Source of the DNA: Caldifarciminota bacterium
Lineage (GTDB): Bacteria; Hydrothermota; Tepidihabitantia; SM23-42
NCBI GenBank assembly: GCA_020355325.1
Contig: CP070664.1
Location: forward strand, 297,399-329,599
Direction: 5' to 3'
DNA: 32,201 nucleotides
The translations under genes were made by a program, and so were the position numbers. The first letter of the stretch is position 1, and every line of letters starts with the position of its first letter. The notes beneath the pieces were generated by a model. That model had not been told where the DNA came from, searched no databases, and was given only the letters and a program-made list of their open reading frames with translations. Positions 24,160-31,972 of this stretch are shown in pieces.

Positions 24160-24636
24160 TTAATCCTCGATGATTTCCTTGAACATTCTCTTTTTAAAAA
24201 ATTTATGCATTGGTCGATGCCCAAACATTTTATGGCCGCGCAGCTGTTCCCTCTGCTCTGGCGTAAAGAGTGCATGGACCTTCAACCTTACATCAATCCT
24301 TGTCTGTTGTATTTTTAATCTGAGGTTGCTGATTTCTTCGGTCAGTTTCATTATCTTCGATCGATTCGGGTTGTCGGCTTTCATCTCTTTTTCTAAATCG
24401 ATCGCTTTCATTTCGATCTCAGCCTTTAAGGGAATTATCTTTTTTCTCGCTTCAATTTCGGCATCTTCGATCTTTTCCCTCTGTTCTTCGGTCAAATCCA
24501 GCATCTCAAACCGTTCGACTTTCTCACGCCTGTGATGTGGTGGACAATCAGCCACTGCCGACTCTTCGCGTTCTTGCGCTATACCGGTTGATAGTGTCAT
24601 AAAAATGGCGAGTAGGCCAAAAATTAATTGTTTCAT
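24160..24636 (-). CDS. Spy/CpxP-like periplasmic protein
   Basis: A 158-residue secreted helical protein. A signal peptide (about 1-20, MKQLIFGLLAIFMTLSTGIA then Q) precedes a DCPPHH segment, LDLTEEQREKIEDAEIEARK and LFTPEQREQLRGH. The two LT/FTxxQ-type repeats are the mark of the Spy/CpxP/heavy-metal-sensor family of periplasmic chaperones. The tail is rich in His and Met (GHKMFGHRPMHKFF), compatible with metal binding but not proof of it. GAAGGAGG lies upstream of the ATG. Upstream are an IR with a 12-bp stem and a small hairpin that may regulate it; no clear promoter was found. Confidence 0.85.
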   Translation of the reverse strand: MKQLIFGLLAIFMTLSTGIAQEREESAVADCPPHHRREKVERFEMLDLTEEQREKIEDAEIEARKKIIPLKAEIEMKAIDLEKEMKADNPNRSKIMKLTEEISNLRLKIQQTRIDVRLKVHALFTPEQREQLRGHKMFGHRPMHKFFKKRMFKEIIED

Positions 24637-24659
24637 TCAGACCTCCTTCTTAAAATTTG

Positions 24660-24718
24660 GACAGGAACGGCTGTCGAAAGGTTTAATGAACCTGAATTTA
24701 GTTGTGACTAAATTCAGG
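24660..24718. promoter_or_regulatory. inverted repeats upstream of the Spy-like gene
   Basis: CCTGAATTTAGT (24691-24702) and ACTAAATTCAGG (24707-24718) form a perfect 12-bp inverted repeat with a TGTG centre. A smaller GACAG/CTGTC pair is at 24660-24675. The large repeat lies 55-82 bp before the Spy-like ATG, a plausible operator or leader hairpin position. No T-run follows. Confidence 0.65.
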
Positions 24719-24719
24719 A

Positions 24720-24865
24720 GTAGATGGTAGGAAGTAGACAGTAGAGAGAAGAAAGGAGATAGTAAAAAAAGTAGATAGTCCCGACATAGAAGTCGGGATA
24801 GGTAGTAGATACTAGACAGTACTGACTACCAGCTCCTTACTCCGATCCAGCAAACGCTGGATCGG
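24720..24865. repeat. purine-rich micro-repeats plus two hairpins
   Basis: GTAGATAGT/GTAGACAGT-type words repeat over 24720-24830. Within them lies the hairpin TCCCGAC/GTCGGGA (24779-24798). At 24842-24865 CCGATCCAGC pairs with GCTGGATCGG around AAAC, directly after the stop of the minus-strand epimerase gene; on the minus strand no T-run follows, so it may stabilise the mRNA end. Confidence 0.65.
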
Positions 24866-24867
24866 CA

Positions 24868-25950
24868 TTATTTTTCCATTACGTCGTCGAGTGGTAGTTG
24901 CGCCTGAACCTCATAGATTTCCGTGATCATCTTTTTTATGTCATAGGTATATTCCCATGCGGGATAATCCTTTTGGAACTTCTTCACACTGCTGATGTAC
25001 CAGATGTGATCGCCGATACGATTCTGCTCCTCATAGACATAGTTTACCTTCTTCCCAGAAATCTCTTCAATCATATCAATCGCTTCAAGAATTGAACAGT
25101 TACTGTGTCTCGACCCACCCATATTATAGACTTCACCGACTTTTGGATCGAGAGAGAAGTGGTAGATGGAATTGACGAAGTCAAATGAGTGTATATTATC
25201 TCTGACCTGTTTCCCTTTATATCCATAGATATGATAGGTAACTCCCGTGATTGCGCAGCGGACAAGATACGATAGAAACCCATGGAGTCGTGTTCCCGAG
25301 TGTGCAGGACCGGTGAGACAACCGCCCCTGAGGCATACCGTCTTCATGCCGAAGTATCTTCCATATTCTTGTACCAAGATATCTGCTGCAGCCTTCGAAG
25401 CTCCGAAGAGCGAGTGGAGGCAATTATCGATGCTCATTGATTCGTCAATACCTTCGTAGTATTGATGTTTTTTGTCAATCTCCCACCGTTTTGCTGTTTC
25501 GACCAGTGGTAAACGGTTTGGCGTATCTCCATAGACTTTATTCGTTGAACAATAGATGAAGATTGCATCGGGAGTGAACTGCCTTGTTGCTTCGAGGAGA
25601 TTGAGGGTACCGTTCGCATTAACTGAAAAATCTGTGAAGGGTTCTTTTGCTGCCCAGTCATGAGAAGGTTGTGCAGCACTGTGAATAATGAGGCCGGGTT
25701 TATAATTTTTAAAGAGCTTGGCGAGTTCTTCAAAATTTCGGATATCAGTATCGTAATGCTTGTAGCGTTTTGGATGTTTTTCCAATAACCGTTCTCTCAT
25801 CCACTGTGTTGATGCTTCCTTTCCAAAGAAATATGCTCTCATGTCATTGTCGATTCCGACAACATCGAATCCTTTCTCAATAAAAAATGATACAGATTCT
25901 GAACCGATGAGTCCTGCAGACCCCGTTATGACTGCAACCCCCTTCGACAT
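24868..25950 (-). CDS. CDP-paratose 2-epimerase-like NAD-dependent epimerase
   Basis: A 360-residue extended short-chain dehydrogenase acting on a nucleotide sugar. The NAD loop is TGSAGLIG (9-16). CSTNKVYGD (134-142), [12 protein letters not shown] (179-190), [13 protein letters not shown] and [13 protein letters not shown] are hallmarks of the CDP-paratose/CDP-tyvelose 2-epimerase-like family. The usual catalytic YxxxK reads Phe182-xxx-Lys186, a change I associate with this subgroup rather than an error. GAAAGGAGG precedes the ATG, 60 bp after the glycosyltransferase gene. With its neighbours it suggests synthesis of an unusual sugar for a surface glycolipid or glycan; the exact sugar is unknown. 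Confidence 0.88.
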   Translation of the reverse strand: MSKGVAVITGSAGLIGSESVSFFIEKGFDVVGIDNDMRAYFFGKEASTQWMRERLLEKHPKRYKHYDTDIRNFEELAKLFKNYKPGLIIHSAAQPSHDWAAKEPFTDFSVNANGTLNLLEATRQFTPDAIFIYCSTNKVYGDTPNRLPLVETAKRWEIDKKHQYYEGIDESMSIDNCLHSLFGASKAAADILVQEYGRYFGMKTVCLRGGCLTGPAHSGTRLHGFLSYLVRCAITGVTYHIYGYKGKQVRDNIHSFDFVNSIYHFSLDPKVGEVYNMGGSRHSNCSILEAIDMIEEISGKKVNYVYEEQNRIGDHIWYISSVKKFQKDYPAWEYTYDIKKMITEIYEVQAQLPLDDVMEK

Positions 25951-26010
25951 ATGTTTACCTCCTTTCGATATTCTGCACTGATGTTGATAGCATTAATGGA
26001 ACGATTAGTC

Positions 26011-27147
26011 TCAAATAGTTATGGTTTTTTCAATGTCTTGAGCAATAGATCGAGTCGCATTTCTATTTTTTATCCCCAATTCATATGACTTTTTTGCAAT
26101 GCGTTTTATTTTATCAGGATGTGATAGTAAATCTTCGACTGCGCCTTGTACCTCGGCAGCATCTTTTAAATGAATACCGACCCCTTGATTGGCAATGTGT
26201 TGTGCAAAAATGATTTCCTGAAGAGAACCACCCACCGGATTAATCAATATCATCGGTTTTCCGAGTGCTAATGAGTCAGCAATGACCATTCCTCCGGGCT
26301 TGCTTATGATGAGATCGGCAGCCCACATGACGGTGTGAATATTTGGAACATTGAAATAGGGATATACATGTTTCCAGTTTTTTTTCTTAATTCTTTCATA
26401 CACGATACGATTTTTCCCTGAAACGACAAGCAACTGAATTGGTTTTTTTATCTTCAGGAGGGCTTGGATAATACCGAAATAATCAACCATCTTGCCAAGA
26501 AACCCACTCATGATGAGTATTGTGAACCAATCTTTTTTTATACCTAACTGCTGTCGTTGTCGTTCTATCGAATTTTGAGTAACTTCTTCAAAGCCCTTCT
26601 GCGGCGGTGCTCCAGTTATGAGTATCTTTTCCTTTGGGACGCCATAATTTATCAATTGGTTGTGAACGATTTCATTTGAGACATAATATTGTCTAATGGA
26701 TTTGTCTGTCCAGCCGATGTGGGCAGAATAGTCCATTACCATTGTATGGATGGGAACGTTAAACTGTTTTCGTAACCAGCCTGCGATACAGTTTACCTCG
26801 GGTTGAAAAGAAATAATCAAATCGGGTCTATCCAGTACACTCTTAATTCTGCGCTGTGAGTCTTTGTTGCCCAGCACGATGGCTGTAAGTTTCCTATACC
26901 ATTGTGTGAAAGAGGAACTACCCTTATGTAAATTTGCATACCCAGATTTCCATAGCTTCCGAAGTTTCAGGTCACCCCATCTGGTGAGCTTATCGCAATG
27001 ATAAGCGAGGGGTATGTGATCGAGTAGATTGACGATCGCGACCTCTATTTTACCTGGATAACGAGATTCGAGATACGAAGCGAGCGATTCGGCGGGGAAT
27101 TTATGTCCGCCTTTCTGTGAACATATAAGGATGGAAATCTTCTTCAC
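26011..27147 (-). CDS. MGDG synthase / diacylglycerol glucosyltransferase-like GT28 protein
   Basis: A 378-residue GT-B glycosyltransferase. The N-terminal domain opens ISILICSQKGGHKFPAESLA, as in the MGDG-synthase/UgtP group, and the C-terminal UDP-sugar domain has ADLIISKPGGMVIADSLALG and NPVGGSLQE. Relatives transfer galactose or glucose to diacylglycerol, so a membrane glycolipid product is the best guess. The start is GTG at 27147, 11 bp after the upstream epimerase stop and without a strong Shine-Dalgarno, suggesting coupling. It lies between two sugar epimerase genes. Confidence 0.85.
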   Translation of the reverse strand: MKKISILICSQKGGHKFPAESLASYLESRYPGKIEVAIVNLLDHIPLAYHCDKLTRWGDLKLRKLWKSGYANLHKGSSSFTQWYRKLTAIVLGNKDSQRRIKSVLDRPDLIISFQPEVNCIAGWLRKQFNVPIHTMVMDYSAHIGWTDKSIRQYYVSNEIVHNQLINYGVPKEKILITGAPPQKGFEEVTQNSIERQRQQLGIKKDWFTILIMSGFLGKMVDYFGIIQALLKIKKPIQLLVVSGKNRIVYERIKKKNWKHVYPYFNVPNIHTVMWAADLIISKPGGMVIADSLALGKPMILINPVGGSLQEIIFAQHIANQGVGIHLKDAAEVQGAVEDLLSHPDKIKRIAKKSYELGIKNRNATRSIAQDIEKTITI

Positions 27148-27158
27148 TGTTCCAATTC

Positions 27159-28178
27159 TCAGCGTTCGGTAAGCATATGCTCAAAGATTTCACGCGTATG
27201 TTCACGGTCTTTGGTTGAAAAGTACCAATCGATTGTTCGATGCAGCCCATCGATAAATTTTACCTGTGGCTCCCAGTTCATGAGTTTCTTTGCCAATGAA
27301 TTATCTGCTACTCTATTGTAAGGTCCGGTGGGCATTTCCGGGTGGAGTTCAATCTTAGCCTCATGACCAGTGTAGCGTAATATCTCTTTAACGGCATCGA
27401 TGACTCGAATTCTCTCCATTGTTCCAAGGTTTATGGCCGTGCCATCATGTATATGTTCTGCAGCCGCGATTGTACCGCGTACTATATCACCAACATACGT
27501 CCAGTTACGCACCTGCTCGCCCGTCCCCCAGACCACGAAGGGATCTTGTTTAAGAAAGGCACGGGCGATCATCGCGATGACCGCGTGATTCTCAACACCC
27601 CGCTCACCATACACGGTAAAGTAACGACATGAAGCAGACTGCATACCATATTCATCATGATAAGCCTTGAGCGTCAATTCAGCCATGAGTTTTGCCCAGC
27701 CGTACATATTGTCGGCGTCGTAAGGCGATTTTACCTTATCTTCTGTGAGGTACACGACTTCCTTTGGGTCGGTCTGTAAATAGTTTGGGTAGACGCAGCC
27801 GGATGAGGCGTAGACAACTTTTTCCACACCGAATTCATGGCATGCCTTGAACACCAGACCATCAAGCAGCAGGTTAGTAGCGCATGCTGCTTGATGCCTG
27901 TCCACGTAGCCGCGGCCTCCGTGATCTGCAGCAAGGTGAAAGACGACTGTCATGTCCTTTATCGAATCCCTCGCCACATCAGAGTCTCGTAAATCAGCTT
28001 TTGTAAATACAATCCTCTTCGCATCCAGATGTTCTTTAATGTTTTCAATCTTGCCACTGCTCAGGTCATCAACAACGGATACATGAGCACCCTTTTCAAC
28101 TAAAGCATCGACAAGGTGCGAGCCGATGAAAGACGCACCACCGGTAACGAGTACCTTTACATTTTGCCAGGAATTCAA
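27159..28178 (-). CDS. NAD-dependent sugar epimerase, GDP-mannose 3,5-epimerase-like
   Basis: A 339-residue extended SDR protein. The NAD loop is VTGGASFIGS (11-20), FHLAADHGGRGYV (80-92) and ASSGCVYPN resemble GDP-mannose 3,5-epimerases, and the catalytic motif is Tyr159-GWA-Lys163. UDP-glucose 4-epimerase or a related reaction is an alternative. The start is TTG at 28178 with GGGAGG 5 nt upstream; no in-frame ATG fits. It lies 55 bp after the cyclophilin gene and 11 bp before the glycosyltransferase, so the four genes may share the promoter at 28865-28892. Confidence 0.85.
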   Translation of the reverse strand: MNSWQNVKVLVTGGASFIGSHLVDALVEKGAHVSVVDDLSSGKIENIKEHLDAKRIVFTKADLRDSDVARDSIKDMTVVFHLAADHGGRGYVDRHQAACATNLLLDGLVFKACHEFGVEKVVYASSGCVYPNYLQTDPKEVVYLTEDKVKSPYDADNMYGWAKLMAELTLKAYHDEYGMQSASCRYFTVYGERGVENHAVIAMIARAFLKQDPFVVWGTGEQVRNWTYVGDIVRGTIAAAEHIHDGTAINLGTMERIRVIDAVKEILRYTGHEAKIELHPEMPTGPYNRVADNSLAKKLMNWEPQVKFIDGLHRTIDWYFSTKDREHTREIFEHMLTER

Positions 28179-28233
28179 AATTTCCTCCCTTTATTCTTAA
28201 AAAAATTCCTTCCACAGCGTCATCAGAACCATT

Positions 28234-28791
28234 TCATTTTTCTTCAATCCAAACCTTTTCCATAATAATAGCTGTTACTGGTCTGTCCATCGGAGGACCG
28301 GTTGTTTTCGCATTGCCTATTTTCTCTACAATACCCATGCCGTCGACGACCTCACCGATGATCGTATATCGACCATCGAGTCTTGGTTGCGGCTCGAGGC
28401 AGATATAAAATTGTGAACCGTTCGTGTTCGGACCGTGATTCGCCATGGCAACAGTTCCTTTGTGATGCTTGAGGCTTGGCACAATTTCGTCTTCGATCTC
28501 ATAACCAGGATCGCCAGTGCCATCGCCAACTGGGCATCCACCTTGAATAACAAATCCTTTGATCACCCGATGGAATGTAAGCCCGTTGTAGAAACCATTC
28601 TTAGCCAATGTTATCATATTACCGGCATTTTTTGGAACTTCCTTCACATAAAGCTTTACTGTAATCTCACCATAGTCTTTGACGAGGATATGCATAAAAG
28701 TACCCTTCACCTCCTCTGTTGTAACTTCAACTTTCCTGTCATTACCAGCACATGCCAATAAAAGGAAAACAACAGATAATAATTTTTTCAT
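28234..28791 (-). CDS. cyclophilin-type peptidyl-prolyl isomerase lipoprotein
   Basis: A 185-residue exported cyclophilin. The N-terminus MKKLLSVVFLLLAC is a lipoprotein signal with Cys14. The isomerase fold shows LTFHRVIKGFVIQGG, KGTVAMANHGPNTNGSQFYI and LDGRYTIIGEVVDGM, including the catalytic Arg in FHRV. It should speed proline isomerisation during folding of envelope proteins. GAGGAGG lies upstream of the ATG. The leader of about 65 nt contains GTTTAGGTATTTT on the minus strand, also present in the leader of the unknown gene at 12032-12538. Confidence 0.93.
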   Translation of the reverse strand: MKKLLSVVFLLLACAGNDRKVEVTTEEVKGTFMHILVKDYGEITVKLYVKEVPKNAGNMITLAKNGFYNGLTFHRVIKGFVIQGGCPVGDGTGDPGYEIEDEIVPSLKHHKGTVAMANHGPNTNGSQFYICLEPQPRLDGRYTIIGEVVDGMGIVEKIGNAKTTGPPMDRPVTAIIMEKVWIEEK

Positions 28792-28864
28792 AGTACCTCC
28801 TCAGATATAAAATACCTAAACCTCAATAAAGGTTATGAACAACTCTTTGTGATTAATTGACCCA

Positions 28865-28892
28865 ATTATACATAATTTTTATGAAAAGTCAA
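28865..28892 (-). promoter_or_regulatory. promoter of the cyclophilin-sugar gene cluster
   Basis: On the minus strand, TTGACT (28892-28887), a 16-bp spacer and TATAAT (28870-28865). The ATG is 73 nt further, giving a leader of about 65 nt. Confidence 0.8.
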
Positions 28893-28985
28893 ATATCTTT
28901 AACATCGCGTTACTATGACTACGGGCAGAGTGATAGGAGGTTATGCTGCCTGCTGAATTCTTTAAGCAGTGAGTGAAGATGACTG

Positions 28986-29001
28986 AGATTTTCGAAAATC
29001 T
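28986..29001. repeat. perfect 16-bp palindrome upstream of the rpsA promoter
   Basis: AGATTTTC (28986-28993) abuts its reverse complement GAAAATCT (28994-29001), 12 bp before the -35 box. It could be a regulator site or an AT-rich upstream element; the following TTTT also makes a weak terminator possible. The rest of 28893-29013 holds no gene I would defend. Confidence 0.6.
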
Positions 29002-29013
29002 TTTAATACAATG

Positions 29014-29041
29014 TTGACAAATTACGTGAATTCGATATAAT
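29014..29041 (+). promoter_or_regulatory. promoter of rpsA
   Basis: TTGACA (29014-29019), a 16-bp spacer and TATAAT (29036-29041), both perfect consensus. The start codon is 42 nt further. The leader contains a small ATAGT/ACTAT hairpin just before the GAGGAGG Shine-Dalgarno (29068-29074). Confidence 0.85.
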
Positions 29042-29083
29042 GAAAGCGAGGATAGTTGAACTATTCCGAGGAGGATTTATTTG

Positions 29084-30742
29084 ATGAAAGAGTATTCGCA
29101 TGATGAGATGAAGAAGCTACTTGAGTCTTCTTTTATTACCCCGAAAGAGGGCGAGATTGTTAAGGCAACCGTCATAAAACAGACTGAAAATGGTGTGCTC
29201 TTGAATCTTGGTCTTAAGGCAGAGGGCTTCTTACCCTTGGAAGAGTTTCCTAATGCTGAGGACATTGAGATTGGAAAAGATGTGTATGTATTTTTAGAGG
29301 CATATGAAGACCGGGATGGATTTCCGGTTATTTCGAAGAGGAAAGCCGATTTTCAACTTGCCTGGGATAAGATAAAACATCTCTATGAAAATGGTGAGCT
29401 TGCAATGGGTACTGTGCGAAAGCGGATAAAGGGAGGATTTGCAGTTGATCTCATTGGAGTTGAGGCATTTCTACCCAGTTCTCAGATTGAATTCAGGTCA
29501 CAGGCAAATGGTGATACACTCATTGGTCAGAAAATTGGGGTGAAAATCGTTAAGATAAACATGATGCGAAAAAATATTGTCGTTTCAAGAAGACTCGCTC
29601 TCGAAGAAGAACAGGCGAAGGCACGGAAACGGATATTCAGTAAGGTCAAAGTTGGTGATGTCATCGAGGGAACAGTACGCAATATTACTGATTTTGGAGC
29701 ATTCATTGACATCGGTGGTATCGATGCCTTGCTGCATATTACAGATATTTCGTGGTCAAAGATAACACATCCTGCTGAAATTGTTAAAATTAATAATAAA
29801 ATTAAGGTTAAAATCTTAGTCATGGATCGCGAGACTGGCAGGATTGCCGTGGGACTCAAGCAGTTATCACCTCATCCATGGGAGGCAATCGAAAAGAAAT
29901 ATCCAGTTGGTACGAAGGTTAAGGGCAAGGTAACGAGCCTCGTTGACTATGGTGCATTTGTTGAGATTGAAAAAAAACTCGAAGGTCTTGTTCACGTTTC
30001 AGAGATGTCGTGGACAAAGGATGTTAGAGATCCATCGACCATGCTGAAGGTTGGTGATATAGTAGAGGCGGTTGTTCTGTCGATTGACCGTAATGATAAA
30101 CGAATTTCTTTGGGAATAAAACAGACGCAACTCGATCCTTGGTCAACAGTCGATGAAAGATTTAAAGTCGACCAGAAGGTCGTGGTTAAAGTTACAAATT
30201 TGAAGGATTTTGGTGCCTTTGTGCAACTCATCGATGGCATCGAGGGACTTGTTCATATCAATGATTTTTTCTGGGATAAGAAAGTTAAGAAGGCTTCTGA
30301 TTATCTGAAAAAGGGTCAAAAAGTGGAAGCGGTTATTCGCACGATCGACCGGAAGAATCGTAGAATTTCATTGAGTATAAAACATACCAAAGAAGATCCA
30401 TTTACGCAGTTCACAGAGCAATTTGCTGAAGGCGCTAAGATCATAGGTAAAATTAGCGATATTCTGCCAAAAGGTGTAAGACTTATGCTCGAGGGTGGCA
30501 TTGAGGAATTTATTCCGGCTAACTACTTGGCGCGTCGAGGCAAGCGTCCAAAAGATTTGTATAAGCTTGGTGAAGAGATCGAGGTTATCATCAGGAAGAT
30601 TAACCCACGATTACGAAGAATAATCCTCAGCGAAAAAGAGTCGCAGCGACAGCCAGCCAAGAAGAAAGAGGTATTAAAAACGACACCCGATAAATTTACC
30701 ATTGCCGATATTCTGCGTTCGCATAAGAAAAAAACAAAGTAA
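29084..30742 (+). CDS. rpsA: 30S ribosomal protein S1, six S1 domains
   Basis: A 552-residue S1 protein, which helps mRNA to bind the 30S subunit. Six S1 RNA-binding domains run in tandem. The first two are divergent (near KEGEIVKATVIKQTENGVLL and NGELAMGTVRKRIKGGFAV), three are canonical (for example GTVRNITDFGAFIDIGG and KVTSLVDYGAFVEI), and the last is divergent (GKISDILPKGVRLML). The C-terminus is lysine-rich. A TTG at 29081 is also possible; I prefer the ATG at 29084, 9 nt after GAGGAGG. S1 is of interest here because leaderless messages do not need its usual mRNA-unfolding help. mtaB follows 31 bp later. Confidence 0.95.
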   Translation: MKEYSHDEMKKLLESSFITPKEGEIVKATVIKQTENGVLLNLGLKAEGFLPLEEFPNAEDIEIGKDVYVFLEAYEDRDGFPVISKRKADFQLAWDKIKHLYENGELAMGTVRKRIKGGFAVDLIGVEAFLPSSQIEFRSQANGDTLIGQKIGVKIVKINMMRKNIVVSRRLALEEEQAKARKRIFSKVKVGDVIEGTVRNITDFGAFIDIGGIDALLHITDISWSKITHPAEIVKINNKIKVKILVMDRETGRIAVGLKQLSPHPWEAIEKKYPVGTKVKGKVTSLVDYGAFVEIEKKLEGLVHVSEMSWTKDVRDPSTMLKVGDIVEAVVLSIDRNDKRISLGIKQTQLDPWSTVDERFKVDQKVVVKVTNLKDFGAFVQLIDGIEGLVHINDFFWDKKVKKASDYLKKGQKVEAVIRTIDRKNRRISLSIKHTKEDPFTQFTEQFAEGAKIIGKISDILPKGVRLMLEGGIEEFIPANYLARRGKRPKDLYKLGEEIEVIIRKINPRLRRIILSEKESQRQPAKKKEVLKTTPDKFTIADILRSHKKKTK

Positions 30743-30773
30743 GTTAACTACACTTTTCTTTACTTAAAACACC

Positions 30774-31958
30774 TTGCATACGTTATTCAATGTCGGCTGT
30801 AAGCTGAATCAATATGAAGGATTCTGCTTACTGAAAAAGTTTGCCCATCGCAGAAATGTGATTATTGTCAACACCTGCTGTGTTACAAAAGAGGCAGAGA
30901 TAAAATCATTGAAGAAGTATAGGCACGCGCTCAGGAGTTTTCCTCCACAGCATATCGTCGTTACTGGATGTTTATGCCAACTTCATCCTGAGAAATTTTC
31001 TCAAGCACATGACGTGATTGATAATGTACAGAGGAATAAGCTGATACACGGTATTTTTCCTGCGCCAAAAAAGTCGAGATATTTTTTGAAAATCGAAGAT
31101 GGATGTCATAGTGAATGCACATTCTGTATTGTTCCAAAGGTACGGGATAGCATCGTGAGTAAATCGTACCGCGAGGTAGCACATGAGATTAACTGGGCAG
31201 TGTCATGTGGTTACCAAGAAGTTGTATTGGTTGGTGCGAACATTGGTTTGTATGGCGCTGACAGAGGTGCACGCCTGATTGATTTGTTGAAGATGCTCAA
31301 ACACATTCATAATCTTCCGCGCGTGAGACTATCATCAATCGAGCCTCTGTTTATTAATGCTGAATTGCTTCGTACTTTGAAAGAACTACCGCACTGCCGT
31401 CATTTCCATATTCCGATACAGAGTGGCGATAATTCTATCCTCGCACGAATGGGAAGAAAATATGATGTTGAATTTCTGAAACAGGTTCTCGCTCTGATCA
31501 ATGAATATTTTGATGATGTGATGATTGGGGGTGATGTGATTGTTGGATTTCCAGGAGAAGACGAGAGAGAATTTCAGAACACATATGATTTCATTGACGC
31601 AAGTCCTCTGAGCCATCTCCATATTTTTCCGTATTCGCCACGACCGGGGACCGTTGCGTACGATTTTGGCGACCCTGTTTCCCACGAACAAAAAAAAGAA
31701 AGACTGTGGGTGCTGAAACGATTAATGAAGAAAAAAAATTACCGTTTCCGTATGGGACTCCAGAATAAGATATTTGATACAGTTGTGGAAAAGATTGACG
31801 GCTCGGATGAGCGTCGATTTTTCACGGGACTCACTGATAACTACGTTCGCGTCATGGTTCAAAGCGCCTGTGAAGGACAGCGGCTCCAAAACATAAAAAT
31901 CACGCAGGTAACCGATGATGAGACTCGTGGTGTGGTCGTGGGTGCAGACTGCCGTTGA
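30774..31958 (+). CDS. mtaB: tRNA t6A methylthiotransferase MtaB
   Basis: A 394-residue radical-SAM methylthiotransferase that adds 2-methylthio to t6A37 of tRNA in its family. The N-terminal UPF0004 domain has VGCKLNQYE (Cys9), NTCCVTKEAE (Cys35) and TGC (Cys66) for the auxiliary cluster. The radical-SAM motif is C111-X3-C115-X2-C118 in DGCHSECTFC. GGDVIVGFPGE and a C-terminal TRAM-like region follow. An in-frame stop lies at 30765, so the start must be TTG 30774 or later, and TTG gives the family-like N-terminus. I see no Shine-Dalgarno there. The N-terminal domain is slightly compact. miaB follows after 14 bp. Confidence 0.9.
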   Translation: MHTLFNVGCKLNQYEGFCLLKKFAHRRNVIIVNTCCVTKEAEIKSLKKYRHALRSFPPQHIVVTGCLCQLHPEKFSQAHDVIDNVQRNKLIHGIFPAPKKSRYFLKIEDGCHSECTFCIVPKVRDSIVSKSYREVAHEINWAVSCGYQEVVLVGANIGLYGADRGARLIDLLKMLKHIHNLPRVRLSSIEPLFINAELLRTLKELPHCRHFHIPIQSGDNSILARMGRKYDVEFLKQVLALINEYFDDVMIGGDVIVGFPGEDEREFQNTYDFIDASPLSHLHIFPYSPRPGTVAYDFGDPVSHEQKKERLWVLKRLMKKKNYRFRMGLQNKIFDTVVEKIDGSDERRFFTGLTDNYVRVMVQSACEGQRLQNIKITQVTDDETRGVVVGADCR

Positions 31959-31972
31959 GTACTGGTCGTCCT

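Noticed and set aside
24637..24690. Promoter for the Spy-like gene
   Set aside because: TCGACA and TTTTAA are 16 bp apart but both boxes are poor; I could not support it.
28914..29026. Short open frames upstream of rpsA, for example ATG 28942 after TAGGAGG (9 codons) and ATG 28979 (12 codons)
   Set aside because: They lie upstream of the rpsA promoter, are very short, have poor spacing to any ribosome site and show no recognisable peptide, so I do not call them genes.
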